Assembly (NCBI RefSeq): GCF_000721605.1 | Contig: NZ_JOIZ01000001.1 | Location: forward strand, 186,001 to 250,000 | Reading direction: 5' to 3' | DNA length: 64,000 nt | Origin: Streptomyces sp. NRRL S-37 | GTDB lineage: Bacteria > Actinomycetota > Actinomycetes > Streptomycetales > Streptomycetaceae | Shown: one piece after another, positions 7,545 through 16,650 of the stretch | Layout of the letters: each line of letters opens with the position of its first letter | Position numbering within the stretch: position 1 is the first letter of the stretch | The notes under the pieces: generated by a model | What the model was told of the DNA's origin: nothing | Databases searched by the model: none | What the model saw: the letters and a program-made list of their open reading frames with translations, nothing else | Program-made: the position numbers and the translations under genes

Positions 7545-10500
7545 TCACCCCCGCCCGTCGCAGGCCGTCTTGTCGTCGGTGAGGCGGACACCGGGCAGGA
7601 GCTTCGCGCGTGCGTCCGCGTCGACGCCCGCGCCCAGCCGGCAGATCCGCGCCAGCCGGGCCCCGGGATCGAGGTCCCACAGCCGTACGGTGCCGTCCGT
7701 GCCGGCGCTGGCCACCGTGCCCCCGCCAGGAGCGAAGGTCACGCTCCACACCGCGTCGGTGTGGCCCGTCAACGTCGCCCACGGACGCCGTCCGGCGACG
7801 TCCCACAGGCGCACCGTACGGTCGTTGCCGCTGCTGGCGAGGGTACGGCCGTCGGGCGCGAAGGCGATGCCCCGGACGGAGCCGATGTGGCCGGTCAGGA
7901 CGGCCTCCGAGCGGCGTTCGCGGACGTTCCACAGCCGTACGGTGCCGTCGTTGCCGCCGCTGGCCAGTGACCGCCCGTCCGGGGTGAAGGTCACGCCGCG
8001 CACCGCGCCGGTGTGGCCCTTCAGCGTGCCCAGCGGACGGTGCGAGGAGACGTCCCAGAGCCGTACGGTCAGGTCGTCGGCGGCGCCGGCCAGGATCCGG
8101 CCGTCGGGGCTGAAGGCGACGGCGTTGACGAAGTCCCGGTGGCCGGTCAGTGCCGCCAGCGGCGCGCGCTCCGTCACGTCCCACAGGCGCACCGTACGGT
8201 CGGCGCCGGCCGAGGCGAGACTGCGGCCGTCGGGGGCGAAGGCGAGGGAGAAGACCTGCCCGGTGTGGCCGGTCAGGGTCGCCAGCGGTTCGCGTGCGGT
8301 CACGTCCCACAGCCGGACCGTGCCGTCGGAGCCCGCCGACGCCAGGGTCCGCCCGTCGGGCGCGAAGGACACCGAGAAGACCGCCTCGGTGTGTCCCCGG
8401 AGCGTTGCCAGGAGCCGGCGCCGGCCCACCTCCCACAGGCGTACCGTGTGGTCGGCGTCGGCGGTGGCCAGCAGCCGTCCGTCGGGGCTGTACCGGGCCT
8501 GCCAGACCTGTGTGAACGGACGGGCCGTCAGCACCGGGCCGCCGAGGTTCCACAGGACCACGGACCGGTCGAAACCGGCCGTGGCGAGCAGGGTGCCGTC
8601 GGAGGTCACGGCCGCCCCCATCACGTAGTCGGTGTGGCCGGCGAGGACGGCGGTCTGGCGGCCGCCGCGGACGTCCCACAGCCTGGTCGTGCCGTCGCCG
8701 GCCGCGCCGACGACCGTGGCGCCGTCGTGTGTGTACGCGACGGCGTTGATGTCGTCGTTGCTCCCGGACAGGGTCGCGTCGAGCCGGCTGCCGCGCACGT
8801 CCCACAGCCGTACGGTCCGGTCGACGCCTCCGGAGGCCACCTCCCGGCCGTCCGGGGAGAACGCCACGCCCAGCACGTCGTCGGCGTGCCCCTTGAGCAC
8901 GGTGAGGGGCCGGGCCCGGCCGGTGTCCCACAGGCGCACGGTCCGGTCGGCTCCGGCGGAGACCAGGGTCCGGCCGTCGGGGGCGTGGTCCAGGGCGTTG
9001 ACCGCTCCCTCGTGCCCGCGGAGGGTGGCGGTGAGGCGGGGTGTGCGCGCGGTGTCCCACAACTGGACCGGCCCCCGCGCGGTCGCGACGGCGAGCCGGT
9101 GCCCTCGGGGGTCGAAGGACAGCGCCCGGGCGCCCTTCGTGCTGTCGGCGAGTACGGCCTTCCTGCGGCGCCCGGTGATGTCCCAGAGGCTGACGGGCCC
9201 GCGCGTCGACGTCGCCGCGAGGGTACGGCCGTCGGGGCTGAAGGCGACCGAGCGGACGGGCCCGGACACGGTGAACACGGCGGTCGTACGGCGGTCCGAC
9301 ACCCGTCGCAGGGTCACGGTCCCGTCGGAACCGGCCGTCGCCAGGGACCGGTCGTCCGGTGCGAAGACCACCGCGTTGACCGGCCCCCGGTGACCGCCCA
9401 GCCGGCCGAGGAAGGGCTGGGACTGCGTGCTCAGCAGCGCGCCGCGCGCCTCGGCGGTGGGGTGGGCCCGGTAGGCCTCCCCGGCCAGCAGCATCGACGC
9501 CTCCGGCAGGCCTCCGGCGAGCGACGCGGACCGCACGGCGAGTGCCTGGGAACGCGCGACGCGTTCCTGGCCGAGGGCGTTCTCACGCTGCTGGTGGGCG
9601 ATGGCTCCGGCGGTCAGGGCGAGCCCCAGCAGGACGGCGAGCGTGGCGAGCATCGACTGCCGGAGCCGGACCTGGCGTCCGGCCTGCCTCTCCTGCCTCT
9701 CCTGCTCGGCCAGGCTCGCCCGGAGGAACGCCTCCTCGCCGGGGCCGAGCCGGCGCCGGCCGTCCAGTTCGTCGGCCCAGGAGCGCACCGTGCTCAGCCG
9801 GGTGCCGCGGTACAGCGCGGACGGGTCCCGGCCTTCGCGCTCCCATTCGGCGGCGGCGTGCGCGAGTCGCTGGTGGAGGAGCAGCCCGGCCCGGTCGGCG
9901 TGGATCCAGTCCCTCAGCCGTGGCCAGGCGTGCAGCAGGGCCTCATGGGTGATCTCGACCGTGTCGCTGTCCATGGTGACGAGCCGGGCCCGTACGAAGG
10001 CGTCGAGCGCGGCGGCCGCGCCGTCCGCGTCGGCGAACTGCTCCCTCAGGGCGGCCCCGCTCGCCCGGCGGCGGGTCGCCCCGCCGCCGTCCGAGACGTA
10101 CACCAGACGGGACAGGACACGGCGGATCGTCCGCTGCTCGGCCGGGTAGAGCCGGGCGAAGACGTTCTCGGCGGTCCGCGCGATCGCGCCCCGGATACCG
10201 CCGGCCCGCTCGTATCCGGCGACGGTCAGTACGGATCCCTCGCGCCGCTGCCAGGTGGCCAGCAGGGCGTGGGAGACGAGAGGGAGCACGCCGGAGGGTG
10301 TCACGTCGGTTCCGGGGCCGGTGTCCGTCCCGGGGCCCCTCGGTGGGCCGTCCCGCTCGTCGCGCAGCCCCGCGTCGCGCAGGAGCAGGGGGACCAGGCC
10401 CGGCTGGAGGGTCAGTCCGGCGAGCCGCGCCGGGCGGGTGATGGATTCCCGCAGCTCCCCCACGGACATGGGCGGCAGCACGAACAGCCCGTCGGTGAGG

Positions 10501-11465
10501 ACCGGGGCCAGTTCGGGGAGGTCCAGGCAGTGGCCGGTGAAGTCGGCCCGGACGCCGAGCACCACGACGGCGGAGCCGTGTCCGCTCTCCTCCGGCCGGG
10601 GGGCCGCCAGGGCGCAGAGCACCCGGACGAAGGAGCGCCGCTCGTCGTCGTCCGCGCAGAGGGTGAAGAGTTCCTCGAACTGGTCGACGATCAGCACCGG
10701 CCGGCAGGGCGGGGGCCGGCGTTCCCCGGGCGGCGCCGGCGGATCGTCCGTCCTCGCGCGTACGGCGTCCAGCAGCGCGCCGGGATTCTCGCGCGCCTCC
10801 TCGACGGTGACGGCGAGGTCCCCGCCCACCGCTTTCGCGGTGCGTTCCAGGAGTTCCTCCAGGGGCCGTGAGGTGGGGGTGAACGTCACCACCGGCCACC
10901 GGTCGGCGCCCGGCATGGGGAAGTCGCCGCGCCGCAGGGCGGGCACCAGCCCGGCGTTGAGCAGGGACGACTTGCCCGCGCCCGAGGGGGCGACGAGCAT
11001 CAGCGGGCCGCTTCCCACCCGTTCGAAGGTCCGTTCCACCAGTGCGGCCGTCGCGTGCTCCCGACCGAAGAACCAGTCCGCGTCCTGCGGGGTGAACGCC
11101 GACAGGCCGCGGTACGGACACACTCCGTCGGACTGCCGCTCAAAAACGGTGGCTTCGGCTCCGCTCCCGCTGCCGGCGGGTGGCCCCTCCTGTACGAGTC
11201 TGAGCAACTCCCCCTCGGCGCCGAGTACTCGGTCACAGATACGGGCGACGTCGGCGGTCGCCCGTTTCGTACCGGTCTCGATCTTGCTGAGATAGCCCTT
11301 GCTGTAATGCGTCTGCCGTGCCAGGTCGGTCAGCGACAGGCCACGCGCCTGTCTGAGTCGCCTCAACTGGGCGGGGAAGGAGTGCGTGGTCGGCGCGTTC
11401 CCGTCCCGCCCGTTCCCGTGGTCTGCTTCATGCCCGTGCTGCGGATCTCCCACGGAGTCCCCCAT
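7545..11465 (-). CDS. XRE-HTH / nSTAND NTPase / WD40-repeat protein
   Basis: About 1306 residues from the ATG at 11465. The frame is open to 11552, but the added sequence is not protein-like. Domains: XRE-type helix-turn-helix (about 31-85, LSLTDLARQTHYSKGYLSKIE); P-loop NTPase with Walker A APSGAGKSSLL (159-169) and Walker B VLIVDQFEELF; helical STAND region; one predicted membrane helix (about 605-628, LATLAVLLGLALTAGAIA); then 14 WD40 units (about 680-1270), enough for two seven-bladed propellers. This is the nSTAND1-WD40 architecture common in Streptomyces, thought to be a signal-gated NTPase switch. The DNA-binding domain suggests output on transcription; the target is unknown. The XRE domain plus a membrane helix is an unusual combination. 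Confidence 0.9.
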   Translation of the reverse strand: MGDSVGDPQHGHEADHGNGRDGNAPTTHSFPAQLRRLRQARGLSLTDLARQTHYSKGYLSKIETGTKRATADVARICDRVLGAEGELLRLVQEGPPAGSGSGAEATVFERQSDGVCPYRGLSAFTPQDADWFFGREHATAALVERTFERVGSGPLMLVAPSGAGKSSLLNAGLVPALRRGDFPMPGADRWPVVTFTPTSRPLEELLERTAKAVGGDLAVTVEEARENPGALLDAVRARTDDPPAPPGERRPPPCRPVLIVDQFEELFTLCADDDERRSFVRVLCALAAPRPEESGHGSAVVVLGVRADFTGHCLDLPELAPVLTDGLFVLPPMSVGELRESITRPARLAGLTLQPGLVPLLLRDAGLRDERDGPPRGPGTDTGPGTDVTPSGVLPLVSHALLATWQRREGSVLTVAGYERAGGIRGAIARTAENVFARLYPAEQRTIRRVLSRLVYVSDGGGATRRRASGAALREQFADADGAAAALDAFVRARLVTMDSDTVEITHEALLHAWPRLRDWIHADRAGLLLHQRLAHAAAEWEREGRDPSALYRGTRLSTVRSWADELDGRRRLGPGEEAFLRASLAEQERQERQAGRQVRLRQSMLATLAVLLGLALTAGAIAHQQRENALGQERVARSQALAVRSASLAGGLPEASMLLAGEAYRAHPTAEARGALLSTQSQPFLGRLGGHRGPVNAVVFAPDDRSLATAGSDGTVTLRRVSDRRTTAVFTVSGPVRSVAFSPDGRTLAATSTRGPVSLWDITGRRRKAVLADSTKGARALSFDPRGHRLAVATARGPVQLWDTARTPRLTATLRGHEGAVNALDHAPDGRTLVSAGADRTVRLWDTGRARPLTVLKGHADDVLGVAFSPDGREVASGGVDRTVRLWDVRGSRLDATLSGSNDDINAVAYTHDGATVVGAAGDGTTRLWDVRGGRQTAVLAGHTDYVMGAAVTSDGTLLATAGFDRSVVLWNLGGPVLTARPFTQVWQARYSPDGRLLATADADHTVRLWEVGRRRLLATLRGHTEAVFSVSFAPDGRTLASAGSDGTVRLWDVTAREPLATLTGHTGQVFSLAFAPDGRSLASAGADRTVRLWDVTERAPLAALTGHRDFVNAVAFSPDGRILAGAADDLTVRLWDVSSHRPLGTLKGHTGAVRGVTFTPDGRSLASGGNDGTVRLWNVRERRSEAVLTGHIGSVRGIAFAPDGRTLASSGNDRTVRLWDVAGRRPWATLTGHTDAVWSVTFAPGGGTVASAGTDGTVRLWDLDPGARLARICRLGAGVDADARAKLLPGVRLTDDKTACDGRG
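7645..9420 (-). repeat. Fourteen WD40 repeats (about 126-bp units)
   Basis: Each unit of about 42 residues has the frame GH-x-x-V-x-x-V-x-F-x-PDGRxLASAGxDxTVRLWDV. Repeats 9 to 14 (nearest the C-terminus) are much more alike than repeats 1 to 3. This suggests recent duplication or gene conversion in the distal propeller. Confidence 0.9.
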
Positions 11466-11550
11466 GCGATGCGGCCGTGAGACGGTGGAAGCCCAGGTTA
11501 ATGCCGGGGTGGTGAGGGCAGCCAAACCTTTCACCCGATGTGGCGAAACC

Positions 11551-11589
11551 ACGAACGCCCGGAACCGTGGGACGGTTCCGGGCGTTCGT
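11551..11589. terminator. Strong hairpin terminator below the I36 inhibitor gene
   Basis: Perfect 18-base arms (11551-11568 and 11572-11589, core CGCCCGGAACCGT) with a three-base loop. It lies 32 bases past the end of the I36 gene on the minus strand and upstream of the nSTAND gene. No U-tract, as usual in Streptomyces. Confidence 0.85.
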
Positions 11590-11620
11590 CACCGGGCGGG
11601 CAGGCGGGCTGCCGGGTGGG

Positions 11621-12067
11621 TCAGGTCAGGTTGACCGCGCAGCCGCCGTTCACCCACCGGTGCGACCTGATGTTGTCGTTCACCGTCGGACCGGTGTTGA
11701 AGAAGTTGTCGGAGAGGTTGTCGGCGTACAGTTCGCCCGGCTGGAGGCAGGCGTGGCCTCCCTCGTAGTTCTGCAGGAAGTAGAACGCGACGATCGACAG
11801 GCTGCCGGTGAACCCGCGGTTCATGACCGACGAGGCCCTGTCGTTGGCGGAGCCCCAGTTGCTGCTGTTGCCGGACGTGGCCACCAGCTGGGTGCCCTGG
11901 CAGTCGAAGCCGTCCCAGGCGTACACGTTGCCGTTGCGCGGCCCCCACTTGCTGTCGCAGCCGGGGCCGGAGACGGCGTTCCCGGCCGCCTGCGCGGCGG
12001 GGGCGGGTGCGGTGAGGCCCAGGGCGGCGAGCCCGATGACCGCTGCGGTGACGATGGACTTGCGCAT
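11621..12067 (-). CDS. Secreted peptidase inhibitor family I36-like protein
   Basis: 148 residues. The ATG at 12067 follows GAGGGGAAACAGC, and a clear Sec signal peptide (MRKSIVTAAVIGLAALGL...AQAA) fixes this start; the open frame extends further to 12175. The mature protein is small and Cys-containing, with a DFDCQGTQL-like strand, SSNWGSANDRASSVMNR and CLQPGE patterns. These recall the beta/gamma-crystallin-like I36 family, such as the metalloproteinase inhibitor SMPI of Streptomyces. The likely role is binding of secreted proteases or a wall-associated function. Single-gene unit with its own hairpin terminator downstream. Confidence 0.65.
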   Translation of the reverse strand: MRKSIVTAAVIGLAALGLTAPAPAAQAAGNAVSGPGCDSKWGPRNGNVYAWDGFDCQGTQLVATSGNSSNWGSANDRASSVMNRGFTGSLSIVAFYFLQNYEGGHACLQPGELYADNLSDNFFNTGPTVNDNIRSHRWVNGGCAVNLT

Positions 12068-12177
12068 GCTGTTTCCCCTCGTTGGTTTCCCTGTCGGTGG
12101 GTCGGAGCCGGTGTGCCGGGCCGGTTGCCCGGCGCGCACCGGCGCCGTGGGGCGGTGTCCGCCCGGGCGCGGCATGG

Positions 12178-13098
12178 TCAGTCGCGCTCCGGGACGATGC
12201 GCACCGCCCGGTCGTAGGCCTGCCGGCCGAGGTTGCGGTAGGTGTCGATGTCCTCACCGAAACGGTTACGCAGGCGGTCCTGGTAGTGCGTCTCCCGTGC
12301 CGTGGCCACGGCACGCAGGGAGGTCTCGCGGGCGCAGGCCGCGTCCGCCACGGCGGTCTTCCGCTCGGCGGCGAACGCCTCGTCCGCGCGCGCCGCGCCC
12401 AGTCGGCTGGTGCGGACGCGGACGGCTTCGCGGGCCGCCCCGGGGTCCTCGTAAGGCTGTCCCGCCTGCTTCATGCACCGCGCCCACGCCCTGATCGCGG
12501 AAGTCAGCCGGCGGTCCTTCATGAGTTCCTCGCCGTACAGGGCGTTGAGTCCTGAGACGGTCTTGCTCGTGCGGAACCAGACGGCCGGGTCGCCGTAGAG
12601 CGTGCGCTCGGCCTCCTCCGTGCAGCCGCCGAGGCGTTTGCGGACCTCTCCGCCGGCGGGCAGCGGCGCCCGGAGCGTCTTCGCGTCGTCGCCGCCGTCC
12701 AGCGCGGTGTCGAAGGCGGCGCGCCGGGTGGCGGAAAGGCTCTGCCGGTAGGTGCCGTTGGGGTTGCGCTCGTGGATCCGCAGGCTCTTCGCCTCGATAC
12801 GTCCCCCGTAACCGTGCGCGCGGGCCCAGGCCACGTCGTCCTGCACGAAGCGCACCGGGCGGCTCTCCTGGAGTGTCAGGCCGCGATCCTCCCAGTAGGT
12901 GAAGCCCTGGCGGTTCATGCACTGCTTGGTCAGGCGTTGTTGCGCGTCGGCTACGCGCAGTTCCTGCCGCCAGGTCAGCGCCTGGGGACGCGGACGCGGG
13001 TCCTGAGGTGCCCGGCCGCCGTCGCCGTCTCCGCTGTCGGCGCATCCGGTCGTGACGAACACCACGACCGCGCACAAGGGGACGAGTACCCGTCTCAT
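12178..13098 (-). CDS. Putative lipoprotein of unknown function
   Basis: 306 residues, ATG at 13098 preceded by GGAGGCGGAG. The signal peptide ends in a lipobox (VVVFVTTGC), so the mature protein should be lipid-anchored on Cys at about residue 20. The rest is mostly helical and charged, with Cys pairs (KQCMNRQGF, GGCTEEAER, WARCMKQAG, ADAACARE) that could form disulfides. Similar secreted proteins with a CMxxxGF motif are common in Streptomyces but have no known function. Confidence 0.8.
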   Translation of the reverse strand: MRRVLVPLCAVVVFVTTGCADSGDGDGGRAPQDPRPRPQALTWRQELRVADAQQRLTKQCMNRQGFTYWEDRGLTLQESRPVRFVQDDVAWARAHGYGGRIEAKSLRIHERNPNGTYRQSLSATRRAAFDTALDGGDDAKTLRAPLPAGGEVRKRLGGCTEEAERTLYGDPAVWFRTSKTVSGLNALYGEELMKDRRLTSAIRAWARCMKQAGQPYEDPGAAREAVRVRTSRLGAARADEAFAAERKTAVADAACARETSLRAVATARETHYQDRLRNRFGEDIDTYRNLGRQAYDRAVRIVPERD

Positions 13099-13234
13099 GA
13101 ACTCCGCCTCCTCCGCTGGCGCTTGCTGACGGGTCCAGAGTCGTCCCGCCGTCGGCGGCGGTCGACGGGTTTCCTGTTGCCCGCCGGGGTGGCCGACCGG
13201 GAAACAAGGCGTGGGCAGGGGGAACGCGGGGAGG

Positions 13235-13306
13235 GAGGCGACACGGTGGGGGGAGGTGACGCGGTGGGGGGAGGCGACACGGTGGGGGGAGGTGACGCGG
13301 TGGAGG
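13235..13306. repeat. Four tandem copies of an 18-bp unit
   Basis: Two variants alternate: GAGGCGACACGGTGGGGG and GAGGTGACGCGGTGGGGG, in the order A-B-A-B; the last unit ends GGAGG. The alternation implies a 36-bp duplication of an earlier 18-bp pair. It is not inside a credible gene. Confidence 0.9.
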
Positions 13307-13457
13307 GAGCCCCCGTACACGCGCCCCGTCGTCGGAACCGGCCGCGGGACGCTCACCCCGTCGCGTCGCGAAGACCTGACGGATTCCGGGCCCGGCACCC
13401 ACCCGTTGCGTTCAAGCCATTGACACGTGCATTACATGGGCTTTACGTTCCGGCCAT

Positions 13458-13473
13458 CTGAGAGCGCTCTCAG
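13458..13473. promoter_or_regulatory. LacI-family (CebR/BglR-like) operator before GH81
   Basis: Perfect 16-base palindrome CTGAGAGCGCTCTCAG, 31 bases before the GH81 ATG. The core GAGCGCTC matches the CebR-type box of Streptomyces glucan regulators (TGGGAGCGCTCCCA). The same core occurs in the beta-glucan cluster at 51249, 56811 and 56977. Confidence 0.8.
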
Positions 13474-13504
13474 TACCTCTTCCTGTCACGACTTGAGGTG
13501 ACGC

Positions 13505-16282
13505 ATGCCATCCCCACGCACCAGATCCGCCCCTGTTCTGCTGCTGGCCTCAGCCCTCGCCGTCTTCGGTCTGGGCCCGGCCGCCACACCGGCGGCCGCC
13601 GCCACCGTTCCCGTAGGTTCCGGCAGTTACTCCGACACCCGGCCCTCCGGCACGTCGGGCCCCACCACCAACACGGGAACGCCGGTCACGCCCAAGGTGA
13701 CCGCCGCCGCCAGGAACCGGCCCGTGCCCACCAACGACTGGTGGTCCTCCCTCGCCTTCCAGCGCTACGGCGACAACCCGTACTCGACCCCCATGTACGG
13801 GCACCCCCTCACCTACCAGGCCACGGCCGGCGGGCTCGACGTCGGCTACCCGACGACCCCCGCGATCGTCGGCGACGGCCGCCAGTACGAGTACGCCCAC
13901 AAGCGCGACCTCACCATCGGGCTGACCGGTCTCAACTCCCCCGACACCAAGGCCGACGACTGGTCCGACTGGACGGTCACCCCCTACTGGTCCGACGGCA
14001 CCCGCACCCTGCGCACCACCATCGGCCACGGCTCCCCGTTCGTCTACGCCAAGGGCTCCGGCGGCAACGCCCAGATCACCACCGCCGGCACGCCCGCCGT
14101 CTTCGCCGACCAGGGCAACGTCCTCGGCATCACCGTCGCCGGGCACCACTACGCGCTCTTCGCCCCGACCGGCAGCGACTGGAACGTCTCCGGTTCCACC
14201 GTCACCGCGGGTCTCGGCTCGAAGGACTACTTCTCCGTCGCCGTACTGCCGTCCACCGGCGCGCTGGCGACGTTCAAGAAGTACGCCTACAGCTTCGTCA
14301 CCGGTTCCAAGGTCACCTGGAACTACGGCGGGGGCACCGTCGGCGCCACCTACACGCTCACCACCGAGGCGAAGGAGGGCACCGAGCGCGGCACGCTCCA
14401 GGCCCTCTACCGCCACCAGTGGCTGCACACCACGGACCCCCTCACCTCCTACACCTACGTCTCCCCGCGCGGCACCATGAAGGTCCGCGAGTCGGCCTCC
14501 TTCACCACGAGCCAGAAGGCGTCGGCGGTGCTGCCCGCGCTGCCGAAGTCGAGCGGTGTGGACGCCGCCCGGCTGCGCGGCTACCTGAACGAGGTCGTGA
14601 ACGCCGCCGACCCCTTCTCCGGGGCCTCCGACACCTACTGGACCGGCAAGGCCCTCGGCCGCCTCGCCCAACTCGTCCCGGTGGCCGACCAGATCGGTGA
14701 GACCGGCACCCGCGACCGGATGCTCGGCCTGATGAAGGGCAGGCTGCAGGACTGGTTCACGGCGGGAGGCGCGAACGAGTTCAGCTACGACAAGGACTGG
14801 AAGACCCTCACCGGTTACCCCGCCTCCTACGGCAGCGACACCGAGCTGAACGACCACCACTTCCACTACGGCTACTACGTCTACGCGGCGGCCATCGTCG
14901 CCCAGTACGACCCGGCGTGGGCCGCCGACTCCGCCTGGGGCGGCATGGTCGAGACGCTCGTGCGGGACACCGCCAACCCCAGCCGCACCGACTCCGCCTT
15001 CCCCTTCCTGCGCGGCTTCGACGTCTACGCGGGCCACAGCTGGGCCTCCGGCCACCAGGGCTTCGCCGCCGGCAACAACCAGGAGTCCTCCTCGGAGTCC
15101 ACCAACCTCAGCGCGGCCCTCGTCCTGTGGGGCTCCGCCACCGGCGACACCTCGCTGCGTGACCTCGGCACCTTCCTGCTGACCACCGAGTCGGAGTCGA
15201 TCGCCCAGTACTGGTTCGACGCCGACGAGCAGGTCTTCCCCTCCTCCTTCGGCCACGACACGGCCGGCATGGTGTGGGGCAGCGGCGCCGCCTACTCCAC
15301 CTGGTGGACCGCCAACCCCGAGGAGATCCACGGCATCAACGTCCTGCCCGTGACCGGCGGTTCGCTCCACCTCGGCGGCGAGAAGGCCGCGATCCGGCGC
15401 AACATCGCCGAGATGGAACGGGAGAACGGCGGCCCGGCCGTCGAATGGCGCGACATCCTCTGGGAGTTCCAGTCCCTCGCCGACCCGGGCACGGCCAAGG
15501 CGAAGTGGGACGCGGGCAACGCCGGCTACACCCCCGAGCAGGGGGAGTCGAAGGCGCACACCTACCACTGGATCGACACCCTCGACACCCTCGGCGCCCC
15601 GGACGCCGGCGTGACCGGTGACATCCCCACCTCCGCCGTCTTCACCAAGGGCACGACCCGCACCTACGCGGCCCACAACTACGGTTCCACGGCCCGCACC
15701 GTGACCTTCTCCGACGGCAAGTCCCTGTCCGTACCGGCCCGTTCCACCGCGACCGGCACCGGAACCGGCTCGCAGGAGCCCGACCCCGACCCGGAACCGC
15801 CGACCGGCAACACCTTCCAGCTGCGCAGCGGCGGCACCCTGACCACGGCGACCGGCGGCACGGACGGCAGCGACACCCTCGCCTCCGCCGGCGGCGCCAA
15901 CCACGACGGCACCCCGTACCAGCCCCTCGTCTACGAGGTCCGCGGTGTCAACGGCACGCTCACCCCGGGCGCGCAGACCGCCTTCCGGCTCCAGGTGGAC
16001 GCGGGCACCGCGGTCGGGCTGGGCCAGCAGGCCCGGATCAGCTACGACCTCACCGGCGACGGCAGCTTCGACCGGACCGAGACCTACCACTACTTCGCGA
16101 CCGACCCGGTCACCGGATGGGAGGAGTACTCGCAGGCACGCGGACTCAAGGCGGCCACGGGCACACCGGGCGACCTCAAGGGCGGCACCGTGCGCCTGGA
16201 GGTGTGGAGCGCCATCGGCAACGGCACCTCGAAGCTCCGGACGGGCACGGACAAGTCCGTGCTGGTGATCCCGTACAGCTGA
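13505..16282 (+). CDS. Secreted GH81 endo-beta-1,3-glucanase
   Basis: 925 residues with a Sec signal peptide (cut near residue 33, TPAAAA). The GH81 catalytic domain covers about residues 35-700: NDWWSSLAFQ at its N-terminal end, DTELNDHHFHYGYYVYAAA (the Asp acts as general acid in the family), GHSWASG and NQESSSESTN (catalytic Glu). After a short Thr/Gly/Pro-rich linker (about 750-765) comes a beta-rich domain of about 155 residues (GTLTPG, RISYDLTGDGSFDRTETYHYF) that is probably a carbohydrate-binding module. The product should cut beta-1,3-glucan such as laminarin, curdlan or fungal wall. The operator just upstream implies repression by the LacI-family protein encoded at 50158-51213. Confidence 0.93.
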   Translation: MPSPRTRSAPVLLLASALAVFGLGPAATPAAAATVPVGSGSYSDTRPSGTSGPTTNTGTPVTPKVTAAARNRPVPTNDWWSSLAFQRYGDNPYSTPMYGHPLTYQATAGGLDVGYPTTPAIVGDGRQYEYAHKRDLTIGLTGLNSPDTKADDWSDWTVTPYWSDGTRTLRTTIGHGSPFVYAKGSGGNAQITTAGTPAVFADQGNVLGITVAGHHYALFAPTGSDWNVSGSTVTAGLGSKDYFSVAVLPSTGALATFKKYAYSFVTGSKVTWNYGGGTVGATYTLTTEAKEGTERGTLQALYRHQWLHTTDPLTSYTYVSPRGTMKVRESASFTTSQKASAVLPALPKSSGVDAARLRGYLNEVVNAADPFSGASDTYWTGKALGRLAQLVPVADQIGETGTRDRMLGLMKGRLQDWFTAGGANEFSYDKDWKTLTGYPASYGSDTELNDHHFHYGYYVYAAAIVAQYDPAWAADSAWGGMVETLVRDTANPSRTDSAFPFLRGFDVYAGHSWASGHQGFAAGNNQESSSESTNLSAALVLWGSATGDTSLRDLGTFLLTTESESIAQYWFDADEQVFPSSFGHDTAGMVWGSGAAYSTWWTANPEEIHGINVLPVTGGSLHLGGEKAAIRRNIAEMERENGGPAVEWRDILWEFQSLADPGTAKAKWDAGNAGYTPEQGESKAHTYHWIDTLDTLGAPDAGVTGDIPTSAVFTKGTTRTYAAHNYGSTARTVTFSDGKSLSVPARSTATGTGTGSQEPDPDPEPPTGNTFQLRSGGTLTTATGGTDGSDTLASAGGANHDGTPYQPLVYEVRGVNGTLTPGAQTAFRLQVDAGTAVGLGQQARISYDLTGDGSFDRTETYHYFATDPVTGWEEYSQARGLKAATGTPGDLKGGTVRLEVWSAIGNGTSKLRTGTDKSVLVIPYS

Positions 16283-16302
16283 ACCGGCGAAGGCCGGTCC
16301 GC

Positions 16303-16339
16303 CTGCCGCTCGTGCCGGTCCGGCCGGCACGAGCGGCAG
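16303..16339. terminator. Hairpin terminator after GH81
   Basis: Perfect 16-base arms (CTGCCGCTCGTGCCGG and complement) with a five-base loop, 20 bases after the GH81 stop and just before the end of the converging RidA remnant. Confidence 0.85.
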
Positions 16340-16355
16340 CGGCGGTGCGATCGCG

Positions 16356-16589
16356 TCACGCGACGGCGGTCCCCTCCAGCTCGACCAGCTGGCCGGGGAC
16401 CGCCAGCCGTGTCACCCCGAACATCGTGGTGGCCGGTGCCACCCCGGCGGCGCCCAGCCGCGCCGCCAGCACGCCGTAGTGCGGGAACAGCAGATCGACG
16501 TCGGTGGTTTCGTTCCACCGCCACATCTGTTCCCTTCGGTTCATGAGAAGTACGTCCACCGGCGCGGCGACCGCCGACGTCGATGTCAC
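16356..16589 (-). pseudogene. RidA/YjgF-family gene, N-terminal half missing
   Basis: The frame ends in a typical C-terminus of RidA-like proteins: VDLLFPHYGVL, then APATTMFGVTRLAVPGQLVELE. A full RidA enamine/imine deaminase is about 130 residues. Here only about 60 residues look homologous, and the 61 bases left before the divergent regulator cannot hold the rest. The upstream 30 codons are not RidA-like. Probably a remnant of the divergently paired target gene of the broken WYL regulator. Confidence 0.65.
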
Positions 16590-16650
16590 CGCTCACGAGC
16601 CTTCCAACCAATCACGACATCCCCGGTCATGTATTCGGTACGGTTCCCGC

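Larger units (their letters stand above)
13099..13504. other. Divergent promoter region between lipoprotein and GH81 genes
   Basis: This 406-base stretch holds the 18-bp tandem repeat (13235-13306) and the GAGCGCTC operator (13458-13473). A TTGACA-like -35 element (CATTGACACG near 13420) precedes the operator on the GH81 side. No gene is visible. Confidence 0.5.

Noticed and set aside
8013..10871. Very long plus-strand open frame antisense to the nSTAND-WD40 gene
   Set aside because: High GC opens antisense frames; it mirrors the WD40 repeats codon by codon and has no recognisable domain or ribosome site.
13550..16330. Minus-strand 926-residue frame opposite GH81
   Set aside because: Shadow of the GH81 gene: Gly/Val/Arg-biased composition, no motif.
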